Assembly (NCBI RefSeq): GCF_039544205.1
Contig: NZ_BAABLF010000012.1
Span: forward strand, 1-64,000
Length of the DNA stretch: 64,000 bases
Direction: 5' to 3'
Origin: Ferrimonas gelatinilytica
GTDB taxonomy: Bacteria > Pseudomonadota > Gammaproteobacteria > Enterobacterales > Shewanellaceae
Below the pieces are notes generated by a model. That model saw nothing but the letters and a program-made list of their open reading frames with translations. It searched no databases and had not been told where the DNA came from. The position numbers and the translations under genes are program-made. Of the stretch, positions 50,353 to 58,696 are shown in pieces; positions within the stretch are counted from its first letter, which is position 1; each line of letters begins with the position of its first letter.

Positions 50353-51240
50353 TCAGAGGCTACCCAGTGCCGGGATCCTAAAGCGCTGCTGATCCATCTC
50401 CAGCACGATCTCGCTCGGCAGGATCTCCACCACCGTCAATCCGTTCGCCGCCTCATCCCCCTCCTGCAACTCCCGGCCGTTTGCCCTGAGCCAACGATCT
50501 TCCCGCTTGGTCGCATAAACGTGGGCGGTGACGGTCAGGTCCGGCAGGCGCTTCTGGAACGACCAAGGCATCTGTCCCAGTTTGGGCACGCTGCTGTTGT
50601 CCGGCATGGGGGCGGGGGGCTGTGGCTGCCCCTTAGCTTCGGCAAGTTCCCGTTGCACCTGCGCCAATCGACGCTGCAGCTCCGGATCCAGAGGGGGCGG
50701 CTCCGTACCCGTCACCGCCACCTCGGCCGCCGCAGGCCTGTCGAGCGACTCCGGAAGGACCTCTCCGCCAAGATCCGCCAACACCGCCTCGAACGCCTGG
50801 ACCAGGTCCGGCGGACTCACGACGGCTTCCTCCAGCCTATCCGGTGCCGCAGTTTGGGGCCTCGCCTTGGCCACGTGCGCGGAGGGCGGCGGGATCACGG
50901 CCACCGGTAGCCCCGCTAGGGGCACCTCATCGGCGCTGCCGCTCTCCTCGGCGATATCGGAGGGCAGGCTCACCGGCAGTGGCATCGCAACGCGCTGTGC
51001 CAGCTCAATCGAAGATGAGGGCGTGTCCGGAGCCGAAGGGAGACTCGGTTGTGGCAAGTTCCCCAGGGCGGCCGCCAGGCCCGCCCCAAGCACTCCCCCA
51101 ACGAAGGGCGCCAACCAAATCCCGCGAAAACGTCGCGATGAGCGAGGCTGGGGCAACGCGGCCAGCATCGCCGGCTCCAGCCCCTCTTTCAGGGCTTCCC
51201 CGTGGCGATGACGGGTGACCGCATCCAGTAGTAACGACAT
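50353..51240 (-). CDS. gspB: Type II secretion assembly protein GspB
   Basis: 295 residues. Short cytoplasmic part, one membrane helix (IWLAPFVGGVLGAGLAAALG, about 42-62), a long Pro/Ala-rich periplasmic linker, and a C-terminal GspB domain (about 225-290: LPDLTVTAHVYATKREDRWL, GDEAANGLTVVEILP, with IVLEMDQQRFRIPALG). With GspA it helps the secretin GspD reach and insert through peptidoglycan. Its start shares one base with the gspA stop. Confidence 0.9.
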   Translation of the reverse strand: MSLLLDAVTRHRHGEALKEGLEPAMLAALPQPRSSRRFRGIWLAPFVGGVLGAGLAAALGNLPQPSLPSAPDTPSSSIELAQRVAMPLPVSLPSDIAEESGSADEVPLAGLPVAVIPPPSAHVAKARPQTAAPDRLEEAVVSPPDLVQAFEAVLADLGGEVLPESLDRPAAAEVAVTGTEPPPLDPELQRRLAQVQRELAEAKGQPQPPAPMPDNSSVPKLGQMPWSFQKRLPDLTVTAHVYATKREDRWLRANGRELQEGDEAANGLTVVEILPSEIVLEMDQQRFRIPALGSL

Positions 51241-52823
51241 TAATCTCTCCCTCCGATGGACCCGGCTTCGGGCCCGATATCTGTCCCGAGCCGGGCCGGC
51301 TTATTCACTGTCTCAGACAAGCGTGGCCCTTCCTGTCGGCCAAGGAAGCTCAACCATTCCAGGGTCTGGCGTCCTGCCAAACCGTCTGTGCGCAGCCCCT
51401 GGGACTGCTGGAACTCCCTTACCGCCTGATCCAGGGCCAGATCGAATCCCTGCATCAACCGGGGCCTGCGATTTTGCAGCGGTGCCAATCGATTCTCCAG
51501 CCACTGGATCTGTGTCAGGGGGGCATTGGGGCCGATCAGCGCCGGAAGGCCCTGTGGCGGCTGCCACAACAGGGTGTAACGTCCATTGAAGCGATGAAGA
51601 AAGGCGTCCTGATCAAGCCAAAACTGCTGCTCCCCCATCTGCAGTAACCAGCGACCATCCCGATGCCCAAGCAGGGCGGCGTAACGCCGATGGTTCTTTT
51701 CATCCAGCAGGCCAATCACTGCGGGACGATCCCACTGCAGCAGTTGCTGCCAGCTGGCATCCCCATGCAGGCAAGCCAATTGCTGACTCTGGGCGTATTG
51801 ACAGGGTTGCTCCGCGGGCACCGGCAGGCCCCGGTGGAAAAACAGCGCCTGCATCGCCTGCAACTCGTCGCCGGGCAGATCCGCCAGCTGGATCTGGGCA
51901 ACGCTGCGCTGGGGCACCGGCGGCGGTGTCGACCAGCTGGCCTGTACCAGGGTGAACCCCAACAGGGCCGAGGCCGCCGTCGCCGCCCACCATCCCCAGG
52001 GCCGGCGCGAAACCTGTGGGCGGTCCAGCACTTCGGCAGCCGCCTGCTCGACCTCCCTGGCGCCCAGCATCGGCCGCTGGGCGGCATAGCCCCCCATCAG
52101 CGCCCGTTCACAGATCAGGTTGATCACCCGGGGAACGCCGCCACTGGCCTTGTGCAGTGCCTTGATGGCAGAAGCTTTAAAGAGCGGTTGCGACCGTCCG
52201 GCGATATGCAGACGGTGGCTGACATAGGCTGCCACATCGCTCGGCCCCAGTGGCAGCAGGTGGTAGCGCGCGGTGATCCGCTGAGCCAGCTGACGCAGCT
52301 CCTGACGCCGGAGCAGTGCCTGCAGTTCCGGCTGACCGATCAGGATCACCTGCAGCAGCTTTCTGGTATCGGTCTCCAGGTTGGTAAGCAACCGCAGCTG
52401 CTCGAGGACATCCGCCTTTAGGTGCTGGGCCTCATCGATCACCATCAGGGTCTTGCGACCGGCCTGATGGTTGGCCAACAGGTAGGCACTGATCTTATCA
52501 GTCAACTGCTTCAGGGTCGGCGGCTCATCGTACTGGATCTTGAGCTCATCGCAGAGGGTCGCCAGCAACTCCAGCTCCGTCAGCGCCGGATTGAGGATAA
52601 AGGCCACATCAGTATCGGCGGGCAACTGGGACAGCAGGGTGCGTGAGACCGTGGTTTTGCCTGTCCCAACCTCACCGGTCAATAGCACGAACCCCCCGTT
52701 CTCGCCCAGGCCATAGGTCAGGTGTGCCAAAGCCTCTCGGTGGCGTGCGCTGAGAAAGAGGAACGCAGGATTGGGGGCGATGGAGAAGGGGCTGTCATTC
52801 AGCCCATAAAACCCTTTGTACAT
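51240..52823 (-). CDS. gspA: Type II secretion assembly ATPase GspA (ExeA)
   Basis: 527 residues. AAA+ ATPase domain (about 1-270) with Walker A TGEVGTGKTT (49-58) and Walker B TLMVIDEAQHL, a membrane helix near residue 280 (GWWAATAASALLGFTLVQAS), then a periplasmic part with a peptidase C39-like fold and a peptidoglycan-binding domain (VREFQQSQGLRTDGLAGRQTL). Partner of GspB. The remaining gsp genes are not in this window, as is usual for this pair. Confidence 0.93.
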   Translation of the reverse strand: MYKGFYGLNDSPFSIAPNPAFLFLSARHREALAHLTYGLGENGGFVLLTGEVGTGKTTVSRTLLSQLPADTDVAFILNPALTELELLATLCDELKIQYDEPPTLKQLTDKISAYLLANHQAGRKTLMVIDEAQHLKADVLEQLRLLTNLETDTRKLLQVILIGQPELQALLRRQELRQLAQRITARYHLLPLGPSDVAAYVSHRLHIAGRSQPLFKASAIKALHKASGGVPRVINLICERALMGGYAAQRPMLGAREVEQAAAEVLDRPQVSRRPWGWWAATAASALLGFTLVQASWSTPPPVPQRSVAQIQLADLPGDELQAMQALFFHRGLPVPAEQPCQYAQSQQLACLHGDASWQQLLQWDRPAVIGLLDEKNHRRYAALLGHRDGRWLLQMGEQQFWLDQDAFLHRFNGRYTLLWQPPQGLPALIGPNAPLTQIQWLENRLAPLQNRRPRLMQGFDLALDQAVREFQQSQGLRTDGLAGRQTLEWLSFLGRQEGPRLSETVNKPARLGTDIGPEAGSIGGRD

Positions 52824-52901
52824 GGCGATCTTAGGGAATGGTAGGATGCTCTAAAAGGTACGGTCATACCCGGCCCTTGTCAAAATCACGGTATACTCGG
52901 A

Positions 52902-52917
52902 CGGTTATCGATAACCG
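52902..52917. promoter_or_regulatory. Perfect palindrome before cca
   Basis: CGGTTATCGATAACCG, 16 bp, between a TATACT (52892-52897) and the cca start; candidate operator or transcript-start element. Confidence 0.4.
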
Positions 52918-52933
52918 CAATTCAGAGGTCTGA

Positions 52934-54169
52934 GTGAAAACGTATCTGGTGGGGGGGGCGGTCCGCGATCAACTTCTGGGCTTACCGGTCAAAGACCGTG
53001 ACCACTTGGTGGTCGGGGCCAGCGTCGACGAAATGAAGGCCGCCGGTTACCGGCAGGTGGGTAAGAGTTTCCCGGTCTTTCTCCATCCGGAGAGTGGCGA
53101 GGAGTACGCCCTGGCCCGCACCGAGCGAAAATCCGGCGTCGGCTACGGCGGTTTTGATTTTGATGCCGCACCGACGGTCACCCTGGAGGAGGATCTGGTA
53201 CGCCGGGATCTCACCATCAATGCCATGGCGATGGATGAAGCCGGTACCCTCCACGACCCCCATAACGGCCTGGCGGATCTCCAGGATCGAACCCTTCGCC
53301 ATGTCTCACCCGCCTTCGTGGAAGATCCGCTTCGTGTGCTGCGTATCGCCCGCTTCTGCGCTCGCTTCCACTCCCTCGGCTTTACCATCGCAGGGGAGAC
53401 CCTGGCGTTGATGACCCAGCTCAGTACCAGTGGGGAACTGAGCCACCTCACCGCCGAGCGGGTATGGCAGGAGACCGAGCGGGCTCTAGGGGAAGCCAGC
53501 CCGCAGCAGTATTTCGAGGTGCTGGCCCAGTGTGGTGCCTTTGCGGTGCTGTTTCCCGAGCTGGAGGCGCTGCGCGGTGTTCCGCAACCCGAGGCTTACC
53601 ACGGCGGTTTGGATGCCTGGCAACACACCCTGCTGGCGCTGCAGCAGGCGGCGACGGAGCAAGCGGAGGGACCGGTGCGCTTCGCCGTGCTCACCCATGA
53701 TCTGGGTAAGGCACTGACGCCCGAGGCACAGTGGCCCCGCCATATCGGGCATGAGCAGGCCGGCGTTGAGCCACTGCAGCAACTCTGCCGGCGTCTGAAG
53801 GTTCCGAACGAGTGGCGCGACTTGGCCCTTCATGTGTGTGAGCAGCACCTCAAGGTGCACCGCGCCCTGGAGTTGAAACCCTCCACCCTGCTGGCGCTAT
53901 TTGACCGTTGTGATGCCTGGCGCAAACCGGCCCGTTTCCAGCAGCTTCTAACCGCCTGCCGCTTGGACGCCATCGGCCGTCCGGGCCGCAGCAAGGACCC
54001 CTACCCCGCCGAAGACTACCTATCACGCGCCCTGGCTGAGGCGAACCGAATCGACGTCAAAGCGGTGATTGCTGAGGGACACCAGGGAGCCCAGATCCGT
54101 GAAGCGCTGACACAAAGGCGCCTTGAGCGGCTGCAGGTGCTCAAGGCCGAAGCCACCGAAAGGCAGTGA
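52934..54169 (+). CDS. cca: Multifunctional CCA-adding enzyme
   Basis: 411 residues (E. coli 412). Adds or repairs the 3' CCA of tRNAs; the C-terminal HD domain adds phosphodiesterase and phosphatase activity. GGAVRD (7-12), the catalytic aspartates in PVKDRDHLVVG, template region RRDLTINAMAMDEAG, HVSPAFVEDPLRVLRIARF, and HD motif THDLGKALTPEAQWPRH. GTG start with AGAGG upstream. Confidence 0.96.
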   Translation: MKTYLVGGAVRDQLLGLPVKDRDHLVVGASVDEMKAAGYRQVGKSFPVFLHPESGEEYALARTERKSGVGYGGFDFDAAPTVTLEEDLVRRDLTINAMAMDEAGTLHDPHNGLADLQDRTLRHVSPAFVEDPLRVLRIARFCARFHSLGFTIAGETLALMTQLSTSGELSHLTAERVWQETERALGEASPQQYFEVLAQCGAFAVLFPELEALRGVPQPEAYHGGLDAWQHTLLALQQAATEQAEGPVRFAVLTHDLGKALTPEAQWPRHIGHEQAGVEPLQQLCRRLKVPNEWRDLALHVCEQHLKVHRALELKPSTLLALFDRCDAWRKPARFQQLLTACRLDAIGRPGRSKDPYPAEDYLSRALAEANRIDVKAVIAEGHQGAQIREALTQRRLERLQVLKAEATERQ

Positions 54170-54189
54170 CCCTTATCGGACCCAAAGCA

Positions 54190-54218
54190 AAACGGCAGCC
54201 CATTCGGGCTGCCGTTTC
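54190..54218. terminator. Terminator between convergent cca and uppP
   Basis: AACGGCAGCCC-ATT-CGGGCTGCCGTT with T-rich flanks on the plus strand; serves cca, and perhaps uppP on the other strand. Confidence 0.8.
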
Positions 54219-54251
54219 TTGCTCTGTCTCTGGCTGAAGCTATCCAGCGCT

Positions 54252-55046
54252 TCAGACGAAGAAGGCAAATAGCACCGCCGCCAGCGCCAAACGGTAGATC
54301 ACGAAAGGCATCAGCCCCATGCGGCCAATCGCTTTCAGGAACAGGTGGATACAGGCGTAAGCGGAGATGAAGGCAACCACAAAGCCCAGCAGCAGCGGGG
54401 TCGTGTCCACAGGCTGGGGCGACTGCCACAGACTCAGGGACTCGTAACCACTGGCGGCCAGGGTAATCGGAATCGAGAGCAGGAAGGAGAAGCGCGCTGC
54501 ACTCAATCGGGTCATCCCGAGCAGCAGGGCCGCGGTGATGGTCGCACCGGAGCGGGAGGTACCGGGGATCAGCGCCAGCGCCTGGGCACAACCGATCAGC
54601 AGTGCGATCTGCCAGGTTACCTGGGCAAAATCACGGCGCTCGGAGGCAGTGGCATCGGCAAACCAGAGCAGCAGCCCGAAGATCAGGGTGGTACAGGCGA
54701 TCACCGTGGTGCTGCGCAACTGGGTGGAGATGATCTCGTTGAAGAACAGTCCGGCCAGGCCAGCCGGAATGGTTGCCAGGACGATCAGCCACGCCATGCG
54801 GCTGTGCTCGTTGTGCCGCCCGACCAAAGAACCAAACCAGTTGCCCAGCAGCAGGGCCACATCACGGCGGAAATAGATGATCACCGCCGCCAGGGTGCCG
54901 GCGTGGGTGATGAGATCAAAGGCCAGGCCCTGGTCCTGCCAACCCAACAACTGGGCAGGGAGGATCAGGTGGGCTGAGCTGGAGATAGGTAAAAATTCGG
55001 TCAGGCCCTGGATAATGGCCAGGACGATCGCCTGAATGGGATCCAC
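54252..55046 (-). CDS. uppP: Undecaprenyl-diphosphatase UppP (BacA)
   Basis: 264 residues, about eight membrane segments. Dephosphorylates undecaprenyl diphosphate to recycle the lipid carrier; overexpression gives bacitracin resistance. Motifs are IIQGLTEFLPISSSAHLIL with the catalytic Glu and the Ser cluster, and LIPGTSRSGATITAALLLGM with the catalytic Arg/Ser. Downstream of the folB-folK pair. Confidence 0.96.
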   Translation of the reverse strand: MDPIQAIVLAIIQGLTEFLPISSSAHLILPAQLLGWQDQGLAFDLITHAGTLAAVIIYFRRDVALLLGNWFGSLVGRHNEHSRMAWLIVLATIPAGLAGLFFNEIISTQLRSTTVIACTTLIFGLLLWFADATASERRDFAQVTWQIALLIGCAQALALIPGTSRSGATITAALLLGMTRLSAARFSFLLSIPITLAASGYESLSLWQSPQPVDTTPLLLGFVVAFISAYACIHLFLKAIGRMGLMPFVIYRLALAAVLFAFFV

Positions 55047-55074
55047 AGTACCGCTTCCTTTTTAAAGCAAATAT

Positions 55075-55563
55075 TTATTCCGGCCAGTGAAAGGAAACCG
55101 GCCAAAGTTTTTGATGTTTATCGTGATGCTGCCACAGTTCGGCCAATGTTTCAGGCCGGCCCGGCAGGCGCCCCTCGGGCCAAAGCTGAGCCAGGGGCCA
55201 AAGCACAAAGTCGTTGTGAAAGATCTCCGGTCGAGGCAATTCCACCGGCGTGGTGCAGCAAAGCGAACCGTACAGCAGCAGATCGAGATCCAGCGTTCTG
55301 GGGGCAAACTTCTTGGCACCGCGAACCCGGCCGTGGGCCGTCTCTATCGCTTTAAGCTTTGAGACAACCTCCGGCACCGGCAGATCCGTGTAGGCTTCCG
55401 CGACCAGATTCAGGAAGTTGTCGCCATCGAAGCCGACGGCCTCGCTCTCAAACACCTCAGAGATCCGAACGCCCTCGAACGCCCGGGCCAGGTCATTCAA
55501 TCCATTGCGAATGTGTCTCTCAGCATCGATGTTGCTGCCGAGACTGATAAAGATCCTTTCCAT
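55075..55563 (-). CDS. folK: 2-amino-4-hydroxy-6-hydroxymethyldihydropteridine pyrophosphokinase
   Basis: 162 residues. Transfers pyrophosphate from ATP to hydroxymethyl-dihydropterin in folate synthesis. Start MERIFISLGSNIDAERHI; the core has FLNLVAEAYTDL and the HPPK signature FAPRTLDLDLLLYG with metal-binding aspartates. Its ATG overlaps the folB stop by one base. Confidence 0.95.
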   Translation of the reverse strand: MERIFISLGSNIDAERHIRNGLNDLARAFEGVRISEVFESEAVGFDGDNFLNLVAEAYTDLPVPEVVSKLKAIETAHGRVRGAKKFAPRTLDLDLLLYGSLCCTTPVELPRPEIFHNDFVLWPLAQLWPEGRLPGRPETLAELWQHHDKHQKLWPVSFHWPE

Positions 55564-55916
55564 TACGCCATCCGCTCGATGGAGACACCCACGTTGGCCG
55601 CGTTGGCCACCGCCCCGGGTTTAGCCACCCGAACACGAGCCCAAGGTACCGAGAAATCCGCAAGCAGCAGGGCGGCGATCTTCTCGGCGACGGTTTCCAC
55701 CAACTCGTGGGAGTGTCCCTCGACCAGAGCGGTCACCGCCTTTGAGACGGTGTCATAACAGAGGGCGTGGGCGTAATCATCCCCCTCGGCAGCACGACGA
55801 TTGTCCCACCCCATGATCAGATCGATCACCAGCTTCTGCCGGATCTGCTTTTCCCACTCGAACACACCGATAACGGCCTGACATTCGAGCCCTTCGATAA
55901 ACACCTGGTCAGTCAT
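55563..55916 (-). CDS. folB: Dihydroneopterin aldolase
   Basis: 117 residues. Makes 6-hydroxymethyl-dihydropterin from dihydroneopterin and epimerises it. MTDQVFIEGLECQAVIGVFEWEKQ has the family Glu and Trp-Glu positions, and VEGHSHELVETVAEKIA the substrate-binding end with catalytic Lys/Glu context near ARVRVAKPGA. Coupled to folK. Confidence 0.95.
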   Translation of the reverse strand: MTDQVFIEGLECQAVIGVFEWEKQIRQKLVIDLIMGWDNRRAAEGDDYAHALCYDTVSKAVTALVEGHSHELVETVAEKIAALLLADFSVPWARVRVAKPGAVANAANVGVSIERMA

Positions 55917-55972
55917 GTGTTTTCTGGCACTCCGGCTGCGGGTCGGATACCCTATGGTGGCTAACTTTTACG

Positions 55973-55998
55973 CGTCTCAGACGCTCTCGTCTCAGACG
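55973..55998. promoter_or_regulatory. Two tandem palindromes in the folB-plsY divergent region
   Basis: CGTCTCAGACG at 55973-55983 and again at 55988-55998, 15 bp apart; each is CGTCT-C-AGACG. Candidate operator pair. Confidence 0.45.
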
Positions 55999-56052
55999 CC
56001 CTGCAAGGCGACGGATGATAGCCTAACTGAATAAGGAAACAAATCGCTTCCT

Positions 56053-56646
56053 ATGACACCCCTGCTCGCCTTCATGTGTCTGATCGCCTACGCCCTCGGC
56101 TCCATCTCCAGTGCCGTTTTGGTCTGCCGACTCTTCTCTCTGCCCGACCCGAGACTCAGCGGCAGCGGTAACCCCGGAGCCACCAACGTCCTGCGACTCG
56201 GTGGAAGAGGGCCCGCTGCGTTGGTTTTGTTGTTTGATGTGCTCAAGGGCACCCTGCCGGTCTGGAGTGGTTATTTCCTGGGCCTCTCCCCCCTGGCTCT
56301 TGCTGCCGTGGGAATCGCAGCCACGCTCGGGCACATCTATCCCTGCTTCTTTGGCTTCAAGGGCGGCAAGGGGGTCGCTACCGCTTTCGGGGGAGTTGCC
56401 CCCATCGGCTGGGACATGACCGGTGCCGTGCTGCTCACCTGGCTCGCCGTCGCCGTAATCACTCGTTACTCCTCACTGGCCTCTATAGTTACCGCCCTGC
56501 TTGCCCCGGTGTACGCTTGGTGGTTCAAGGAGCAGTACGCCGTATCAGTAACCCTGCTGTGCGCCCTGATCCTCTATCGCCACCGGGACAACGTTGTGCG
56601 TCTGTGGCGGGGCCAGGAATCCAAGCTCACCGACAAGCGACGCTGA
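56053..56646 (+). CDS. plsY: Glycerol-3-phosphate acyltransferase PlsY
   Basis: 197 residues with five membrane segments. Acylates glycerol-3-phosphate with acyl phosphate, the first step of phospholipid synthesis. SGSGNPGATNVLRLGGR is the phosphate-binding motif, FKGGKGVATAFG the second, and ALILYRHRDNVVRLWRGQES the C-terminal one. Divergent from folB and convergent with tsaD. Confidence 0.96.
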   Translation: MTPLLAFMCLIAYALGSISSAVLVCRLFSLPDPRLSGSGNPGATNVLRLGGRGPAALVLLFDVLKGTLPVWSGYFLGLSPLALAAVGIAATLGHIYPCFFGFKGGKGVATAFGGVAPIGWDMTGAVLLTWLAVAVITRYSSLASIVTALLAPVYAWWFKEQYAVSVTLLCALILYRHRDNVVRLWRGQESKLTDKRR

Positions 56647-56675
56647 GCTTCCGTCGCTCGCCGATCTATCGGCAC

Positions 56676-56706
56676 AAAAAAAGCCCGGATCCAGTTCCGG
56701 GCTTTC
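56676..56706. terminator. Terminator between plsY and tsaD
   Basis: AAAGCCCGGA-TCCAGT-TCCGGGCTTT; A-run on one side and TTTCTC on the other. Confidence 0.8.
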
Positions 56707-56730
56707 TCATGGACCTTACTTCGCCCGAGG

Positions 56731-57753
56731 CTATGCCGGCTTTTCACCCGGCGCATGCAACTGATCTAACGGCCAGCGCGGCATACCACGAACAGAAAGA
56801 GACTCCGATTCCCCCGCCTTGAGCCGCTGCAAGCCGGCGTAGGCGATCATGGCGCCGTTATCGGTACAGAACTCCGGCCGAGGATAGAACACCGAACCGC
56901 CCCGCTTTGCCATCAGGGCCTCCAGTTGCGCCCGCAGGTGCCGGTTGGCGCTCACACCGCCGGCAATCACCAACCGATTCAATCCGGTTTGCTCAAGGGC
57001 TCGACGACACTTTATCGCCAGGGTGTCCACCACTGCATCCTCGAAAGCCCGAGCGATGTCCGCCTTGGCCGACTCCCCGTGCTCGGCGATGGTGTTGGCG
57101 GCAAAGGTCTTGAGCCCGGAGAAGCTGAAGTCCAGTCCGGGTCGATCGCACATCGGGCGGGGAAACTTGAAACGCCCACTGTCGCCCTGCTCTGCCAGCT
57201 TGGAAAGCAGCGGGCCGCCCGGGTAATCGAGCCCCATCAGTTTGGCGGTTTTATCGAATGCCTCGCCGGCGGCGTCATCGATGGACTCACCCAAAAGTTG
57301 GTAGCGGCCGATACCATCGACCCGAACCAGCTGGGTATGGCCACCGGAGACCAACAGGGCAACGAAGGGGAACTTGGGTGCCTCAGGTTCCAGCATGGGG
57401 GCCAGCAGGTGTCCCTCCATGTGGTGCACCGCCACCGCCGGCACCCCCCAGGCGAAGGCCAGGGCGCGGCCAGCACAGGCCCCCACCAGCAACGCCCCCA
57501 CCAGGCCTGGCCCGGCGGTGTAGGCCACCCCATCGATGTCGGTGCGACTCAGCCCGGCTTCGGCCAGCGCTTCATTGACCAGAGGCACCAACTTGCGTAC
57601 GTGATCCCGGGATGCCAGTTCGGGCACCACACCACCGTAGTCCGCATGCAGTTTTACCTGGCTGTAGAGGGCATGGGCCAGCAACCCCTGCTGATCGTCA
57701 TAGATGGCGACACCGGTTTCATCGCAAGAGGTTTCGATCCCCAGAATCCGCAT
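56731..57753 (-). CDS. tsaD: tRNA threonylcarbamoyladenosine transferase TsaD
   Basis: 340 residues. Transfers the threonylcarbamoyl group to A37 of ANN-decoding tRNAs with TsaB and TsaE. Metal ligands His111 and His115 in HHMEGHL, same numbers as E. coli; SGGHTQLVRV; and ETSCDETGVAIYDD at the start. Start chosen at MRILGIETS. Divergent from rpsU as in many gammaproteobacteria. Confidence 0.97.
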   Translation of the reverse strand: MRILGIETSCDETGVAIYDDQQGLLAHALYSQVKLHADYGGVVPELASRDHVRKLVPLVNEALAEAGLSRTDIDGVAYTAGPGLVGALLVGACAGRALAFAWGVPAVAVHHMEGHLLAPMLEPEAPKFPFVALLVSGGHTQLVRVDGIGRYQLLGESIDDAAGEAFDKTAKLMGLDYPGGPLLSKLAEQGDSGRFKFPRPMCDRPGLDFSFSGLKTFAANTIAEHGESAKADIARAFEDAVVDTLAIKCRRALEQTGLNRLVIAGGVSANRHLRAQLEALMAKRGGSVFYPRPEFCTDNGAMIAYAGLQRLKAGESESLSVRGMPRWPLDQLHAPGEKPA

Positions 57754-57834
57754 GCTAAACTCTCTCGTCATTGCAAAATTTGGCGCAATTCTAGCGCTGC
57801 GAATCGTCAGTGACCAGTCTTGGTCGTATCGGAC

Positions 57835-57864
57835 TTTACAAGCCCGATACTATCAGAGTAGAAT
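57835..57864 (+). promoter_or_regulatory. rpsU operon promoter
   Basis: TTTACA (57835-57840), 18-base spacer, TAGAAT (57859-57864), about 75 bases before the rpsU start. Confidence 0.6.
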
Positions 57865-57938
57865 TTCGCACCATTTTGAATTGAGGCTGCTCAAAGATTG
57901 ACCAGCCCTAAAACGAAGTTTTTCGAGGTAAGAGGCAG

Positions 57939-58154
57939 ATGCCGGTAATTAAAGTCCGTGAAAACGAGCCCTTCGACGTAGCACTGCGTCGTTTCAAGCG
58001 TTCCTGTGAGAAGGCAGGTATCCTGTCTGAAGTACGTCGTCGTGAGCACTACGAGAAGCCGACCACCGTGCGTAAGCGCGCCAAAGCGGCTGCTTCCAAG
58101 CGTCAAGCCAAGAAACTGGCTCGCGAAAACGCCCGTCGTACTCGTCTGTACTGA
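57939..58154 (+). CDS. rpsU: 30S ribosomal protein S21
   Basis: 71 residues, the standard length. MPVIKVRENEPFDVALRRFK through to RENARRTRLY is nearly identical to the E. coli protein. Helps initiation and mRNA binding. GAGGTAAGAGG precedes the ATG. First gene of the macromolecular synthesis operon. Confidence 0.98.
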   Translation: MPVIKVRENEPFDVALRRFKRSCEKAGILSEVRRREHYEKPTTVRKRAKAAASKRQAKKLARENARRTRLY

Positions 58155-58156
58155 TC

Positions 58157-58600
58157 ATGACTCTCATCGAGCAACTCAAAGACGCCATGAAAGTGGCGAT
58201 GCGAGCCAAAGAAAAAGCTCGCTTGGGAACCATCCGCCTGGCCTTGGCTGCGATCAAGCAGGTGGAAGTAGATGAAGCCAAAACCCTCAGTGACGATGAG
58301 ATCACCGCCGTCTTGACCAAAATGGTCAAACAGCGTCGCGATTCCATCAGACAGTATGAGGAAGCCGGCCGTCTCGATCTGGCGGAAGCCGAAGCCGCAG
58401 AAGTGGTGGTGTTGCAGGAGTTCCTGCCGCAGCCCATGAGCGACGAGGAACTTCAGGCCGTGGTCTCCCAGGTCATCGCAGACAGCGGTGCCAGCTCGAT
58501 GCGTGATATGGGTAAAGTGATGGGCCAGCTGCAAAGCAAGGTCCAGGGTCGTGCCGATATGGCCGAAGTGGGCAAAATCGTAAAAGCCCAACTCGGTTGA
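58157..58600 (+). CDS. yqeY: GatB/YqeY domain protein
   Basis: 147 residues, all helical. MTLIEQLKDAMKVAMRAKEKA with LGTIRLALAAIKQVEVDEAK; the C-terminal helices carry YEEAGRLDLAEAEAAEV and GASSMRDMGKVMGQLQSK. Related to the tRNA-binding tail of the GatB amidotransferase subunit; the role of the free form is unknown. Its position between rpsU and dnaG is common in this class. Confidence 0.93.
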   Translation: MTLIEQLKDAMKVAMRAKEKARLGTIRLALAAIKQVEVDEAKTLSDDEITAVLTKMVKQRRDSIRQYEEAGRLDLAEAEAAEVVVLQEFLPQPMSDEELQAVVSQVIADSGASSMRDMGKVMGQLQSKVQGRADMAEVGKIVKAQLG

Positions 58601-58621
58601 TCGCCGTCCCAATCACAGCAA

Positions 58622-58669
58622 CAAGCCGTGCCTAATGCACGGCTTGTTTGTTTGTGATAAACAAACAAG
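58622..58669 (+). terminator. Double hairpin between yqeY and dnaG
   Basis: AAGCCGTGC-CTAAT-GCACGGCTT is followed by GTTTGTTTG (terminator-like). The end of this stem overlaps a second perfect 11-bp dyad, CTTGTTTGTTT (58643-58653) and AAACAAACAAG (58659-58669). Likely a partial terminator that lowers dnaG relative to rpsU. Confidence 0.7.
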
Positions 58670-58696
58670 GTTTCAATCCAGACAGTGGGGAACTCA

